The position numbers and the translations under genes are program-made. The notes beneath the pieces were generated by a model. That model saw only the letters and a program-made list of their open reading frames with translations. It had not been told where the DNA came from and made no database searches. 61,332 bases of DNA from Candidatus Peribacteria bacterium (GTDB taxonomy: Bacteria; Patescibacteriota; Gracilibacteria; UBA1369; 2-02-FULL-48-14). The DNA lies in NCBI GenBank assembly GCA_943354505.1, contig CALRCE010000004.1, forward strand, positions 1 to 61,332, given 5' to 3'. Below, in pieces: positions 1-8,164 of the stretch. Position 1 is the stretch's first letter. The number at the start of each line of letters is the position of its first letter.

Positions 1-503
1 ATGAGCAGAGAGTAGTCTTTGATGTCGGTGACGGGGGTGACCCATTTGAAGTTTTTAGCCGCGCTGCGAAGCATAGAAGGACCGCCAATGTCGATCTGCT
101 CAATGGCTTCGGGTTCGGTGACTCCTTCCTTGCCTATGGTTTCTTCAAAGGGGTAGAGATTGATCACCACCATGTCGATGGGCAAAATCTCGTTTTCGGC
201 GGCTACCACTTCGTCTTCAGAAGGCTCGACTCCGTCGAGTGCCCGACGCATCAACAGTCCTCCGTGCACTTTGGGGTGCAGGGTTTTGACACGGCCACCC
301 ATCATTTCAGGAAAACCGGTGTAGTCGGAGATGTCTTTCACGGGGATGCCCGCTTCTTTCAAGACTTTGGCGGTTCCTCCAGTAGAAAGCAGTTCCGTTC
401 CGTGTTCGTGCAGGGCCTGAGCCAGTTCCACCAGGTTGGTCTTGTCGGACACACTCAGGATGGCGCGCTTAATGGGGCGAACGTTGGAAAGATCTGAGTT
501 CAT
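1..503 (-). CDS. purH: Bifunctional AICAR transformylase/IMP cyclohydrolase, N-terminal part (cut by window edge)
   Basis: Only the first 167 codons are inside the window; the rest lies left of position 1. PurH performs the last two steps of de novo IMP synthesis in the cytoplasm. The visible part is the MGS-like IMP cyclohydrolase domain: STGGT near residue 40, [15 protein letters not shown] near 70, VVINLYPF near 112 and [15 protein letters not shown] near 138 are family signatures. The ATG at 503 is chosen because the conserved N-terminus starts about 12 residues later. No Shine-Dalgarno is seen. A PurM-like enzyme at 55.5 kb belongs to the same pathway. Confidence 0.95.
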   Translation of the reverse strand, partial: MNSDLSNVRPIKRAILSVSDKTNLVELAQALHEHGTELLSTGGTAKVLKEAGIPVKDISDYTGFPEMMGGRVKTLHPKVHGGLLMRRALDGVEPSEDEVVAAENEILPIDMVVINLYPFEETIGKEGVTEPEAIEQIDIGGPSMLRSAAKNFKWVTPVTDIKDYSLL

Positions 504-553
504 GAGCACAAGAGGAAAAACCTAAGGGAGTTTAACGATAAGCCACTCTTTGG

Positions 554-1603
554 TCAAGGAAGCAAGGGTGCCTGGGCCCAATAGCGAGTTTGTTCGTAAT
601 CCAACTCCGGCATGGGAAGCTGGTTGGAAGCAAGGACCACATCAGAGGACCTTACCCCTGTTAGGCGGCCTTGTCCGTCGTAAACATAAGAAGTGAACTC
701 AAATAGACGTGTGTCTACTATGACCCCTCCAGCTTCACCGTCCACGATCATGAAACTTTCCTGTAGCCTTCCAGCTGTATCGTAAGCATAAATGACCTTG
801 TGTTGGCCACCACCAGCGCCGTCCATATTGAAGTAGCTGTAAGAACTTGTGCTCGCTAAGAAGAAGCCACTTTCGTTGGGCAGATAGGCAAATGTTGACG
901 TCTCCCCTCTGTCGAAGAATGTGATGGTCTTATCTTCACGTTCCCAGTCCCAACTTTCGTCGTGACTTTTCCATGTGCTTTTTGTTGTTTTTTGCCAAGT
1001 CCTCCAATCCACATAGAGTAGGGATTGAATGGGCTCTGTCTCTCCATTCTCGGCAAGGCCATACCATCCTGGGTAGCCTTCGGGAGGCCTGAGAGTGACT
1101 GACTCCGACCCTGGCTCCCAACGTTCGGATTGGGTGAGCATGGTCTTCAGCGTTTCGTTCAAGGCTTGCATGTGTTCAATCTCACTCAGCGTCAGGGCTT
1201 GTTTATCGCCGTAAGAAAAATTCTTGGCCAGGGTCTCTGGGTCGTTTTCGAAGAGGAGAAGGGGATCGAATTTGGAGTAATCTTTTTTTAGTTGTGCTCC
1301 AATGTTGAAGTCTGGACTTGAAGTGCCATTGATTTCCGCTTCATAAATAGCGTCCAACAAAGCGTTCAAGTCGGGTACATCGTAGGGATAAATCACGTTG
1401 TAGACACCTCCACCCCCTTCTGCACCAAAGGTTCTGGAGGCAAAGAAGTTGCTGGGGTCCACTGCTGGGATTTCGCCTGACTTTGCTGGGTCGGTTTGGA
1501 CTTCGAGCACACTGAGCGTCTTTGCTTCTTCTACGGAGGCTTCTTTGCAGCCTAACAAGAAGCTCAAGATAGCCAATGCGAATAGGAAGGTGTGTTTTTT
1601 CAT
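554..1603 (-). CDS. Predicted lipoprotein with two YD-like repeats
   Basis: 349 residues. A lipoprotein signal is clear: positive start (MKKH), hydrophobic stretch, lipobox LLGC with Cys19. The mature protein is acidic in its N-terminal half and has no enzyme motif that I recognise. The C-terminal third has two motifs of the YD/RHS type, YAYDTAGRLQES and YVYDGQGRLTGV, in a Gly- and Tyr-rich context, which suggests a beta-rich extracellular fold. It lies 25 bp downstream of yidD on the same strand and may share its transcript. Function unknown. Confidence 0.75.
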   Translation of the reverse strand: MKKHTFLFALAILSFLLGCKEASVEEAKTLSVLEVQTDPAKSGEIPAVDPSNFFASRTFGAEGGGGVYNVIYPYDVPDLNALLDAIYEAEINGTSSPDFNIGAQLKKDYSKFDPLLLFENDPETLAKNFSYGDKQALTLSEIEHMQALNETLKTMLTQSERWEPGSESVTLRPPEGYPGWYGLAENGETEPIQSLLYVDWRTWQKTTKSTWKSHDESWDWEREDKTITFFDRGETSTFAYLPNESGFFLASTSSYSYFNMDGAGGGQHKVIYAYDTAGRLQESFMIVDGEAGGVIVDTRLFEFTSYVYDGQGRLTGVRSSDVVLASNQLPMPELDYEQTRYWAQAPLLP

Positions 1604-1628
1604 GACTTCAGTTTAACGGACTTCGATT

Positions 1629-1892
1629 TCATGGCAAATCCATTCCTCCTTTGCTCCAAGGATTGCAACGGAGGATGCGCCAGAAACCCTTGGCGGAGCC
1701 AATGATGAGTCCGTGCTTTTGAAGGGCGAGGCGAGTGTAGCTGGAGCAGCTGGGTGTGTAACGACAAAAGCCCCCTGGGAAGAGGTGGCGGAGCCAAGAG
1801 TGGTCCGGTGAAAGTGTTTTTTGATACAGCCAAACGAGGGCGTCTGCGAGCAGGGCGGGCCAATTTATTGGATTGAGTGGATTTTTTCCCAT
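1629..1892 (-). CDS. yidD: Membrane protein insertion efficiency factor YidD
   Basis: 87 residues, normal for the YidD (DUF37) family, small membrane-associated proteins that help YidC insert inner-membrane proteins. Family features visible: an N-terminal amphipathic helix (LADALVWLYQKTLSPD) and the Cys-rich core with FCRYTPSCSSYT, then GLIIGSAKGFWRILRCNPW. I chose the ATG at 1892; an upstream extension to 1988 would run through a 21-bp inverted repeat and add residues unlike the family. The start codon abuts the 3' arm of that repeat, so translation may be controlled by the hairpin. The usual neighbours rnpA, rpmH and yidC are not here. Confidence 0.9.
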   Translation of the reverse strand: MGKNPLNPINWPALLADALVWLYQKTLSPDHSWLRHLFPGGFCRYTPSCSSYTRLALQKHGLIIGSAKGFWRILRCNPWSKGGMDLP

Positions 1893-1995
1893 AGGAATTT
1901 GAAAGGAATTTTGACGCAGTCGGGAGGACCGAAGGTGCCGTAGGCCCGCGGAGCGGCGGGTCCCGTTTCTAGGAAAAATTCCTTTCAAATTCCTA
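1892..1995. repeat. Perfect 21-bp inverted repeat between the M23 peptidase gene and yidD
   Basis: Arms 1892-1912 and 1975-1995 are exact reverse complements. The 62-bp loop is GC-rich and holds a smaller CCCGC/GCGGG hairpin. The right arm contains the stop codon of the peptidase gene and the left arm reaches the A of the yidD ATG, so the whole non-coding gap is this element. As RNA on the minus strand it would form a long stem directly before yidD. It could be a regulatory hairpin, a processing site or a small MITE-like insertion. Confidence 0.9.
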
Positions 1996-3186
1996 CCATA
2001 CTCCCATGAAGCTAGGACTGATCTTCACTCCGTTGTAGCTGACTTCAAAGTGGAGGTGGATTCCAGTGACTCCGTACACACGTCCTGTGTTTCCCATTTG
2101 TCCGATCACTTGGCCTTGAGTGACGGTGTCCCCGACTTGCACGTAGAACTCGGTCATGTGAGCGTAGTGGGTTTTGTAACCGTTGCCGTGGTCAATCCAG
2201 ACGTTGTTTCCGTAGCCTCCGTCCCATCCTGTTCCAGTGTCCACCACGGTTCCATCCATCACGGCTAAGATGTCGGGCTTGCTACTGTCGGCAATGTCGT
2301 AGGCGGGGTGTCCTCCGTGGAACCCTTGAGTGATGATTCCTTTTGTTGGGCGAATCCATCCTAAATCGTTGACCGGCACGTCGTAAGAATCGACGTCAGG
2401 CCCGTAAGAAGAATAGCCGCCGGCAGTGTTGTAACTGGAATTTCCACTATTGGTTTGAGCGATGTAAACCACCTCTGGTTTTCCTCCTACGATGAAGAGT
2501 TGTTCGCCTGAAGTGAGATCGCTGTCGTCTTCAATTCCGTTGAAGGCTTTGGTGTCGTCCAGGTTCCCTTTGTACTTGTCCATCAAAGCAACCAAAGTCG
2601 CACCGTTCGGGATCGTCACATAGAGTCCGTCTTTGGGAGGAATCTTGAGTTTTTGTCCGATCTTCAAATAGTCGCTGCTGCCCAAATTGGTGTTGGCGTA
2701 ACGGATGGAGTTCAAGTTGAGGCCATAACGGTAAGCGATCATCGAAAGCGTTTCTCCCTCCTGGACTTCGTGTTCCACAATTTCGGTTCGGTTCAGATCG
2801 AAGGTGGCTTGGCCCTCTAAAGGCATGGCTTTGATGATGTAGCCTTCGTCGTCCGTGATGTTCACGGCGGTGGCGTCCAAGCTGAGGTATTCCTTTCCAA
2901 CTCCTTCTCCCCCTTCAAAGGCGGCGTTGGAGACGTTGATGGAGGTGAGCACCAAAAGCCCCAAACTCCAGGAAGCCAGTTGGGTGTAGAGGCGTTTTGG
3001 GGCAGGCCATTGATCCAGTGGATGCATGAACTCAGACCATTGCTTTCCCGAAGGCCTCAAAGCATGCCACGCGACCTTTACAGATCGTTTCGTGTGGAAC
3101 CAAACTCGTCCGAGCCAAGAATGATATTGACCCTCAAAGAGCTTTTTATGTCGCTCCTTTCGGATCTCTGCATTGACTTTACTCAT
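1993..3186 (-). CDS. LysM and M23 family cell-wall peptidase
   Basis: 397 residues. Order: cytoplasmic basic N-terminus, one membrane segment near residues 68-90 (LASWSLGLLVLTSINV), a linker, a LysM domain about 133-180 (VQEGETLSMIAYRYGLNL ... IGQKLKIPP), a second less clear LysM-like stretch, and an M23 (LytM) endopeptidase domain from about 285 to the end. Zinc ligands are present: GGHPAYDIA and the HLHFE motif, with HYAHM before it. It should be an anchored envelope enzyme cutting peptidoglycan cross-bridges, for growth or division. A promoter-like pair places the transcription start almost at the ATG. Confidence 0.9.
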   Translation of the reverse strand: MSKVNAEIRKERHKKLFEGQYHSWLGRVWFHTKRSVKVAWHALRPSGKQWSEFMHPLDQWPAPKRLYTQLASWSLGLLVLTSINVSNAAFEGGEGVGKEYLSLDATAVNITDDEGYIIKAMPLEGQATFDLNRTEIVEHEVQEGETLSMIAYRYGLNLNSIRYANTNLGSSDYLKIGQKLKIPPKDGLYVTIPNGATLVALMDKYKGNLDDTKAFNGIEDDSDLTSGEQLFIVGGKPEVVYIAQTNSGNSSYNTAGGYSSYGPDVDSYDVPVNDLGWIRPTKGIITQGFHGGHPAYDIADSSKPDILAVMDGTVVDTGTGWDGGYGNNVWIDHGNGYKTHYAHMTEFYVQVGDTVTQGQVIGQMGNTGRVYGVTGIHLHFEVSYNGVKISPSFMGVW

Positions 3187-3193
3187 CTTGGCG

Positions 3194-3223
3194 AGGATAG
3201 CCCAGCGCTTGGCGGCGGGTCAA
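3194..3223 (-). promoter_or_regulatory. Promoter of the M23 peptidase gene
   Basis: Minus strand: TTGACC (3223-3218), 18 bp, TATCCT (3199-3194). The expected start is about 1-3 nt before the ATG at 3186, so the message would be leaderless or nearly so. The -35 overlaps a small hairpin GGGTCA/TGACCC at 3217-3234. Confidence 0.5.
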
Positions 3224-3283
3224 GGCTCTGACCCTCCGATTTGACAAGCTTAGCCCCTAGGGATCAGGTTGAAATAAGGCATA

Positions 3284-3311
3284 TTGACGTTTTATTTTTT
3301 CAGTTTTTAAT
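3284..3311 (+). promoter_or_regulatory. Promoter of mutL
   Basis: TTGACG (3284-3289), 16 bp, TTTAAT (3306-3311) in an AT-rich stretch. The 5' leader would be about 35 nt and has no Shine-Dalgarno before the ATG at 3353. Confidence 0.55.
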
Positions 3312-3352
3312 CGTGATTTTTGCCTCTTTTTGTTTCGTGTTAGACTCTGCGC

Positions 3353-5110
3353 ATGAATCTCATTCGTTTATTGAGTCCGGAACTCATCAGCCAAATCGCG
3401 GCGGGGGAAGTGATCGAGCGTCCCGCTTCTGCCGTGAAAGAACTGGTGGAGAACAGCTTGGACAGTGGGGCCACCTCTATTTCCGTTGAATTGGTGGCGG
3501 GAGGTTTGGACAAAATTCGTGTGGTGGACAAAGGCTGTGGCATGAGTCACGAAGATGCCGCCTTGGCCTTCACGGCCCACGCCACCAGCAAGATTGCGAG
3601 TGTGGACGATTTGTTTTCGCTCTCGACTTTGGGTTTTAGAGGAGAAGCCTTGGCGAGCATCGCGAGCATTGCCCACGTGGTTCTCAAAACACGCCGAGCG
3701 GAAGAGCGTGTGGGGACTGTGATGGAACTGGATGCGGGCAAGCAGCTCCGCTATGAAGAAGAAGCCTGTGCAGAAGGAACCGACATTGTGGTGACGGGAC
3801 TGTTCCACCCCACCCCGGCACGTCGCAAATACATGAAGTCTGAGGCGACGGAGTACGGCCATTGCTTCGACATTGTGAGTGAGTTGGCGATGGCTCATCC
3901 CGCCGTGGGGTTTCGGCTTTTAAAGGATGGCGAACTGGTTTTTGACTTGCCGGTGGGACAAAATTTGAAGGAACGTGTGAGGGTCTTGTACGGCGGACAA
4001 ACCGCAGATGCTTTGGTGCCCGTGAGCTACCAACAAAGCAATGTGCAATTGAGTGGTTTCGTGGGGAAACCCGAGCTTTCGCGCAGCAGCCGCAAGTATC
4101 AATTTCTGTTTGTGAATGGACATCCCATTGAAAATCGTTTGGTGGGACACGCGGTGCAAGAGGCTTACCATTCGCTGCTCATGAACGACAAGTTCCCGTG
4201 GACTGTTTTGGATTTGCAACTCGATCCGGCCTTTGTGGACGTGAATGTGCATCCCCGCAAAATGGAAGTGAAATTTGTGAACACGCAAGAAATTTATCGC
4301 ATCGTGTTTGGAGCGGTGCAGCGCGCTTTGCAAAACGCCACCTTGAGTCCAATTTTTGGCGGACAAGCTTCTGTGGCGACGAGTCTAAGGGTGAGCACTT
4401 CGAGTCCGGTGTTTTCTCCTTTTGCATCTGGTGGTGAGTTTGGGCGTTTTGATTTGAACTTTGTAGGTCAGGTTCAAGAACCGCAACCCGTGGGAAACTC
4501 CGCTTTGTTTGAAGTTAAGGGCTTGCAGTTACGACCTTTGGCGCAAGTTTCCAACCGCTACATTGTGGCGGAAAGTGCGCAAGGCTTGGTGCTGATCGAT
4601 CAACACGCGGCGCACGAGCGCGTTCGGTACGAACGATTGATAAGGGCTACAAGCGAAGCGACGGCTCGTGCTTTGTCGCAGCCACTCTTAACGCCTTTGC
4701 AATTGGATTTGGGTGTGGACAGTGCACGGCTACTTCGCGAACACGCCACAGAGTTTTTGGCGCTGGGTTATGAACTGGAAGAATTTGGTGGCAATACTTT
4801 TCTATTACGAGCGGTGCCTGCGGGCCTCGAAAAGCGTGACCCCGAAGCGGTGCTCCGGGAGGTTTTGGCCGATGTGACAAATGAGTGGAAACAAAATCAC
4901 GTTAAAAATGTGCGCGAGGTTTTAGCCACGGTCACGGCGTGTCGTGGTGCGATCAAATTTGGTGATCCGCTCACCATGATCGAGATGGAAGCCCTTTTGA
5001 AAGACATGGCGGTCACACCCAACTGCACCCACTGTCCGCATGGAAGGCCGGCGCTTTTCACATGGACACACGAAAAACTCGAAGAGCTGTTTAAGAGAAG
5101 AAATTTTTAA
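3353..5110 (+). CDS. mutL: DNA mismatch repair protein MutL (endonuclease type)
   Basis: 585 residues, usual length. The N-terminal GHKL ATPase is complete: ENSLDSGA, DKGCGM, ATSKI and GFRGEALASI in the first 105 residues. The C-terminal dimerisation domain carries the metal-dependent nicking motif DQHAAHERVRYE near residue 416, matching DQHA(x)2E(x)4E, plus the CPHGRP motif near the end. So it should be a latent endonuclease acting with MutS, as in bacteria without MutH. No mutS is in the window. It is transcribed away from the M23 gene and its stop abuts the stop of the convergent downstream gene with no gap. Confidence 0.97.
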   Translation: MNLIRLLSPELISQIAAGEVIERPASAVKELVENSLDSGATSISVELVAGGLDKIRVVDKGCGMSHEDAALAFTAHATSKIASVDDLFSLSTLGFRGEALASIASIAHVVLKTRRAEERVGTVMELDAGKQLRYEEEACAEGTDIVVTGLFHPTPARRKYMKSEATEYGHCFDIVSELAMAHPAVGFRLLKDGELVFDLPVGQNLKERVRVLYGGQTADALVPVSYQQSNVQLSGFVGKPELSRSSRKYQFLFVNGHPIENRLVGHAVQEAYHSLLMNDKFPWTVLDLQLDPAFVDVNVHPRKMEVKFVNTQEIYRIVFGAVQRALQNATLSPIFGGQASVATSLRVSTSSPVFSPFASGGEFGRFDLNFVGQVQEPQPVGNSALFEVKGLQLRPLAQVSNRYIVAESAQGLVLIDQHAAHERVRYERLIRATSEATARALSQPLLTPLQLDLGVDSARLLREHATEFLALGYELEEFGGNTFLLRAVPAGLEKRDPEAVLREVLADVTNEWKQNHVKNVREVLATVTACRGAIKFGDPLTMIEMEALLKDMAVTPNCTHCPHGRPALFTWTHEKLEELFKRRNF

Positions 5111-5971
5111 CTACTTCTGCACGGAGTGGATCGTGGATCCTTCTGGATAAGGACGCATGTGACCCTGTCTGATCATGGATTTCACATAGTCTAAAACGGC
5201 AATGACCAAGAATGTTTGCCTCACTCCACTATGAGCAGGAAGTGCATTCTCTGGACTGCTTGCAGCTTCTTTTAAAGTTTCGTCGGACCATGCATGTGCA
5301 TCCACCCACTTTCCTTTTCCATTGGCGAAATGCAGTAAAAAGTAGGTGGCGCTGGAAGGGACTCCATCAACCTCACCTGTTTCTAGAAAACTGGGTGCGA
5401 TTTCTCTTAGTGTTCGCATCTTCATTAAATCTTGACGGACTTCAGGGGCTAGACGAGACGTGTCGAATCTTCCTATTGCTAGATCCGGCTGTACGCTGGA
5501 GTCGTGAGGTAGATCTAAAACAAAAAGATTGGCGATTCTAGGCGAAGTTGGATCTCGTCGTCCCACTTGTTCTTCAGGATCTAGAAACTGCACACGAAAC
5601 CCTTGAGGATTGTGGTCCACTATAAAGTCATGCGGATGACGGGTGGGTCCTTTGCCCACTACGGCACGTACTCCATAGGTTCCTTCCTCTGGTAAGGACG
5701 TTTCTAAGAAAGCTAGAAACTCTTCTCGGTAGGCGGCTGGCAGCATCTTTTCCAATAAAACCTCAGGTGCATCTGTTTCTAGAGTAGCAGGTTCAACAGA
5801 ACCCACAGGGAAACGAGCATCGGTGATGTCCAACAACTTACTTTTTAACCTCATCCTATAGTAATCAGCTCTTTCACCCACAATACACTTCCCTAGGAGT
5901 TTCACTGTTCTCTCGGCACCTTCGAGCTTAGTGCTGATCCTTTCTCCAAGCTGTGACAACTGAGCAACCAT
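5111..5971 (-). CDS. Hypothetical cytoplasmic protein
   Basis: 286 residues from the ATG at 5971; a TTG two codons upstream is possible. I do not recognise the family. It has no signal peptide or membrane segment and is rich in charged residues. The N-terminal 60 residues look helical (LSQLGERISTKLEGAERTV). The middle has a run of mixed beta character with VVGKGPTRHPHDFIVDHNP, and the C-terminal part has hydrophobic helices (TFLVIAVLDYVKSMI). A good promoter lies just upstream. It is convergent with mutL, stop codon to stop codon. Confidence 0.7.
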   Translation of the reverse strand: MVAQLSQLGERISTKLEGAERTVKLLGKCIVGERADYYRMRLKSKLLDITDARFPVGSVEPATLETDAPEVLLEKMLPAAYREEFLAFLETSLPEEGTYGVRAVVGKGPTRHPHDFIVDHNPQGFRVQFLDPEEQVGRRDPTSPRIANLFVLDLPHDSSVQPDLAIGRFDTSRLAPEVRQDLMKMRTLREIAPSFLETGEVDGVPSSATYFLLHFANGKGKWVDAHAWSDETLKEAASSPENALPAHSGVRQTFLVIAVLDYVKSMIRQGHMRPYPEGSTIHSVQK

Positions 5972-6003
5972 ATTCAAGATGATAAAAACCTAACTAAGTT
6001 GGT

Positions 6004-6031
6004 ATTATAACATCTTTTTTATTTAAAGCAA
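6004..6031 (-). promoter_or_regulatory. Promoter of the hypothetical gene at 5111-5971
   Basis: Minus strand: TTGCTT (6031-6026), 16 bp, perfect TATAAT (6009-6004), about 26 nt of leader to the ATG. Confidence 0.65.
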
Positions 6032-6032
6032 G

Positions 6033-8150
6033 CTATCTATACAAGAGCGTCACCTCCAAATCTCCGCTCATGCTGTCTTCGGAGTAGGTGTAGTCGGCGC
6101 CTTCTTCGGTTTGGGTGGCTTCGGGTGTGCCGGACAAAAGGATGTCGCTGGGCGCCGTCACGGTTTTGGTGATCGTGAGGTTTTTGAGGCCGGGTTGTTT
6201 GATCCATTCAAAATTGTACTCTTGGAATTCGCCCTGGAACTTCCAAGGGAGAGCCCATTGCAAGCTCACGGTTTGGGCCTCGCCCGGTTCTAGACTTTGG
6301 TCGAAGTAAAAATAGCTATGATCTTCCAAAGGATCGTAGAAGAATTGCACTTCATCCTTGTACAAACCTTGCGTGTCCAAAAGCTGAGCGCCTTCGGGAA
6401 CGTACATGCGAATTCCGGCTTTGTTTTCAGCCTTTCCTAAAGTGTAGAGCAGCGCGTCGTTCCAGGCGGTGAAGCCATAGCCTCTGAGAGTGTCTTTGAG
6501 CGCAGCCTCCGTTTCGTTGGTGAAGCTGTGGAAGCGTGTCATCTCCACGGTCACCACGAGGCTGCCGTCCTCTAAGATTTGGGTGTTGTGGGCCAGAGCC
6601 GTTTTCACATAACGTCCGGTTTTGTTTCCCCCAATGTCGGTGAAGAGGGGCATGAAGTAATCCACGGGATCTTCGTCTTCGGAAGTCAGCGTGTTCAAAT
6701 CGGGCACTTCGCCGGACATGCCCATGGATTCCACCAAGGCCTGAACGCTCGGATCTTTGTGATAAAAACTGATGGATTTGTTTTGGGTTTCACTCCAAGC
6801 GCTGGAAAAGAGCTGAGTGGCCAAGAGCGGATCTTTGGCTTTTGCGGTGAAGGCCGTGATGAGTTCCCCGAGCACTGCTTTTGGATTGGAGGCTCCGTAG
6901 GTTTTTGCTTCCACGAGTGTGGCCAAAACCGAAGGCAAGTCTTCGGCGCTGAGGGCTTTGTTGAGGGATCCTAAGGTGAGAGGTCCGGTCATTTCTAGAA
7001 AGGCTTGGGCCGAAGACATGTTCACACCGATCACGCCATCCACACCAGGACCTCCTTCCTCTTCCAAAAACCAGGCGGCTTGCTGAGCCGACGTCTTGAA
7101 ATCGGGAGAAGTGTTGCTGTCGCGCATGCGCCAGATGGTGGTGAGACCGCGAAGTTCATGCACGGGCACTTCCAAAGCTTCTCGGTACTGTCCGTCGTAG
7201 TCGTAGACATCGTGGAAATCCATTTGCGTGAGGCGTCCGTCGTTCAAAGTGACCAGCACAAAACTTCCGATGAAGCCTCCCCCGAGGCGCATCTCATCGT
7301 TGTTCTCGAGGAGCACCAAATAGGTCTGCGGATGAGCGTCTCCGAGGGCCGTGAGCAGGGGCTCTTTGGCGGTTGCCCACAAGTTGAGCATGTCGCCTAG
7401 CGCTGTGAGTTTGTCTTGGTATTTGGCAAATTTTTCTTCGTAGCCGGTTCCGCTCAAATCCACGGTGCTGAGCAAGGTGTTGATTTGGCTGATCTCCTCG
7501 GCGGCGGGCTCTAAGTTGGCTTCCGAAATAGTGCGCAAGTACTGCGTGAGCGAACCTTCTGCGGGCAAGGTGCTGAGGGCGGTTTTGGCTTCACTCATGT
7601 TCACTCCGAGGTCGGACATCAAACTTCCAGCGTCCAAAATGTTGCGCAGGCTGGTGACTTCACTGGGCTCATCGAGCCAGGGTGTGGGAGCGTTGAGTAA
7701 AAAAGCTCCTTCTTGTTTGGCTTGATCGAAGAGTTCTTGAGCTTGAGTGAACAGCAGGATGTCTTCGCTTCCGTCCCCGGAAGTCATTGATTGCCCCGCG
7801 CCTTGCAAAGTCATGAAGCCTTCACTGGCGAGCGCGAGCGCCTCTTCGCCTTGCTGCCTGCCGAGGAAGACGAGTTGGCCTACGTTCAGCATTAAAATCA
7901 TGGCGAGCGCGGCCACCAGCATGGGAATACGGCCGAGTCCTCGACGCCGACTGTAATTTCTTCCGACGATTTGGATCTTGTCGGGTGTGAGGGTCTTGAT
8001 TCGGATTTCTTCTTTCATGTTTAAAGTCACCTTGCTGTGGGCTTGGCTCTTTTTCACTCCATCGAGCGTTTTTAAATCCACGACGTGCTCCGACTTCTTG
8101 CTCGAAGGTCGTGGGTGGTTTTGCTCGGGACCGATATCCAGTTTAATCAT
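6033..8150 (-). CDS. DUF4012 domain envelope protein
   Basis: 705 residues. One membrane segment near residues 75-95 (IPMLVAALAMILMLNVGQLV) follows a basic cytoplasmic tail, so the bulk is probably outside. The DUF4012 core is recognisable near residues 280-330: YLVLLENNDEMRLGGGFIGS, then FVLVTLNDGRL. DUF4012 proteins are common in Patescibacteria and Gram-positives, often near polysaccharide genes, and resemble LytR-CpsA-Psr companions in context, but their biochemical role is unknown. The C-terminal 150 residues look like a beta-sandwich. It is 14 bp downstream of the next gene on the same strand and likely cotranscribed. Confidence 0.85.
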   Translation of the reverse strand: MIKLDIGPEQNHPRPSSKKSEHVVDLKTLDGVKKSQAHSKVTLNMKEEIRIKTLTPDKIQIVGRNYSRRRGLGRIPMLVAALAMILMLNVGQLVFLGRQQGEEALALASEGFMTLQGAGQSMTSGDGSEDILLFTQAQELFDQAKQEGAFLLNAPTPWLDEPSEVTSLRNILDAGSLMSDLGVNMSEAKTALSTLPAEGSLTQYLRTISEANLEPAAEEISQINTLLSTVDLSGTGYEEKFAKYQDKLTALGDMLNLWATAKEPLLTALGDAHPQTYLVLLENNDEMRLGGGFIGSFVLVTLNDGRLTQMDFHDVYDYDGQYREALEVPVHELRGLTTIWRMRDSNTSPDFKTSAQQAAWFLEEEGGPGVDGVIGVNMSSAQAFLEMTGPLTLGSLNKALSAEDLPSVLATLVEAKTYGASNPKAVLGELITAFTAKAKDPLLATQLFSSAWSETQNKSISFYHKDPSVQALVESMGMSGEVPDLNTLTSEDEDPVDYFMPLFTDIGGNKTGRYVKTALAHNTQILEDGSLVVTVEMTRFHSFTNETEAALKDTLRGYGFTAWNDALLYTLGKAENKAGIRMYVPEGAQLLDTQGLYKDEVQFFYDPLEDHSYFYFDQSLEPGEAQTVSLQWALPWKFQGEFQEYNFEWIKQPGLKNLTITKTVTAPSDILLSGTPEATQTEEGADYTYSEDSMSGDLEVTLLYR

Positions 8151-8164
8151 TGGCGGGCTCTTTT

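Noticed and set aside
1600..1863. Minus-strand frame of 87 codons overlapping yidD
   Set aside because: Arg/Pro/Leu-rich mirror reading of yidD in another frame.
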